Below, piece by piece: positions 58,713 to 64,000 of a DNA stretch of 64,000 nt; positions within the stretch are counted from its first letter, which is position 1; every line of letters begins with the position of its first letter. The translations under genes and the position numbers were made by a program. The notes beneath the pieces are model-generated. The model worked only from the letters and a program-made list of their open reading frames with translations, was not told the origin of the DNA and did no database searches. The stretch covers positions 124,001 to 188,000 of the forward strand of contig BCKT01000013.1 in assembly GCA_003116875.1 (NCBI GenBank). Reading direction: 5' to 3'. The stretch comes from Takashimella koratensis. Lineage: Eukaryota > Basidiomycota > Tremellomycetes > Trichosporonales > Tetragoniomycetaceae.

Positions 58713-59071
58713 GGTCGTCGGTAGCTCTGAAGCTGGTGGTGATGGTGGTTGCTGTGTTGTTGTTGGACCGGAAATGACGCTTTGGATCTCAACTTTTTTT
58801 TTCCTCTAGCGATGGAGTGTGGCAGATAGACAAATGGGGTCGAAGATAGCAATATCTTGATGTTTTCGACCCTTGTCCACCAGAAACCCGATTCCACTTG
58901 CTACTCACTCGTCTCACCATCCTCTCCACCACATCTCAGGAGACCATTTCTTCTTCTCGGTCTCACTCCCCCTCGTGGTACGATAGGACGCCAAGGCCAA
59001 AGAGGACCGACCGCTCTTCGCAATCTATCGCCTCCTTTGGACTTTGCTCGACTGATTCTTCTTGCCCAGCC
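58713..59071. other. Divergent promoter of the THADA and PRP16 genes
   Basis: 359 bases between two start codons pointing away from each other. An A/T run (TTTTTTTTTCC) near 58794. No other feature is seen. Confidence 0.55.

Positions 59072-64000
<4,929 letters not shown>

Overview
The window looks like a stretch of a nuclear chromosome from a basidiomycete fungus, most likely a yeast-like Tremellomycete (possibly Trichosporonales). The protein-level matches are all fungal or eukaryotic. Nearly every gene is split by short introns (mostly 50-80 nt) with GTGAGT/GTAAGT donors, CTGAC/CTAAC-like branch sites and YAG acceptors. Intergenic DNA is pyrimidine-rich. The taxonomic call is an inference from gene style. 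I saw no rRNA, tRNA, CRISPR array or transposon.

Left block (1-17.6 kb): an NAD-dependent reductase/epimerase (231-2010), a secreted GH5 exo-beta-1,3-glucanase (4593-6222), a membrane-anchored MaoC/hot-dog hydratase-like protein (6859-8034), a secreted protein of unknown family with dibasic sites (9395-10754), a Tea4/Bud14-type SH3 polarity protein on the minus strand (11565-13639), a probably GPI-anchored PLC-like phosphodiesterase (14882-16562), and a small unknown minus-strand gene (16934-17537).

Central block (17.9-34.4 kb): the most unusual part. Nine members of one F-box-like family lie head-to-tail on the plus strand. The typical member has an N-terminal F-box, then a PHxxC motif, then one phase-2 intron at the same place, then a roughly 300-residue body ending in a conserved (F/Y)xxx(I/V)F-x(3)-QV motif. 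Neighbouring copies resemble each other most (F1/F2, F4/F5/F6, F8/F9). Copies 1, 5, 7 and 8 are clean. Copy 2 lacks a visible F-box and is frameshifted. Copy 3 is an F-box stub. Copy 4 carries a frameshift that its splice phase compensates. Copy 6 has an in-frame TAA. Copy 9 has a one-base frame change. This is the pattern of a birth-and-death gene family.

Right block (35-64 kb): mostly conserved housekeeping genes: an ERI1-type SAP+DEDDh exoribonuclease (minus), a Rab11/Ypt31 GTPase (minus) with a 5-nt microexon and a GC-AG intron, a multi-pass membrane protein with a Ser-less alpha/beta-hydrolase domain (plus), the ribosome-assembly factor BRX1 (minus), an ABCC/Yor1-type ABC transporter (plus), a SANT/Myb-like nuclear protein (minus), a THADA/Trm732 tRNA-methylation partner (minus), and the 5' part of the spliceosomal DEAH helicase PRP16 (plus), which runs off the right edge. 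BRX1/ABC transporter and THADA/PRP16 are divergent pairs that share short upstream regions.
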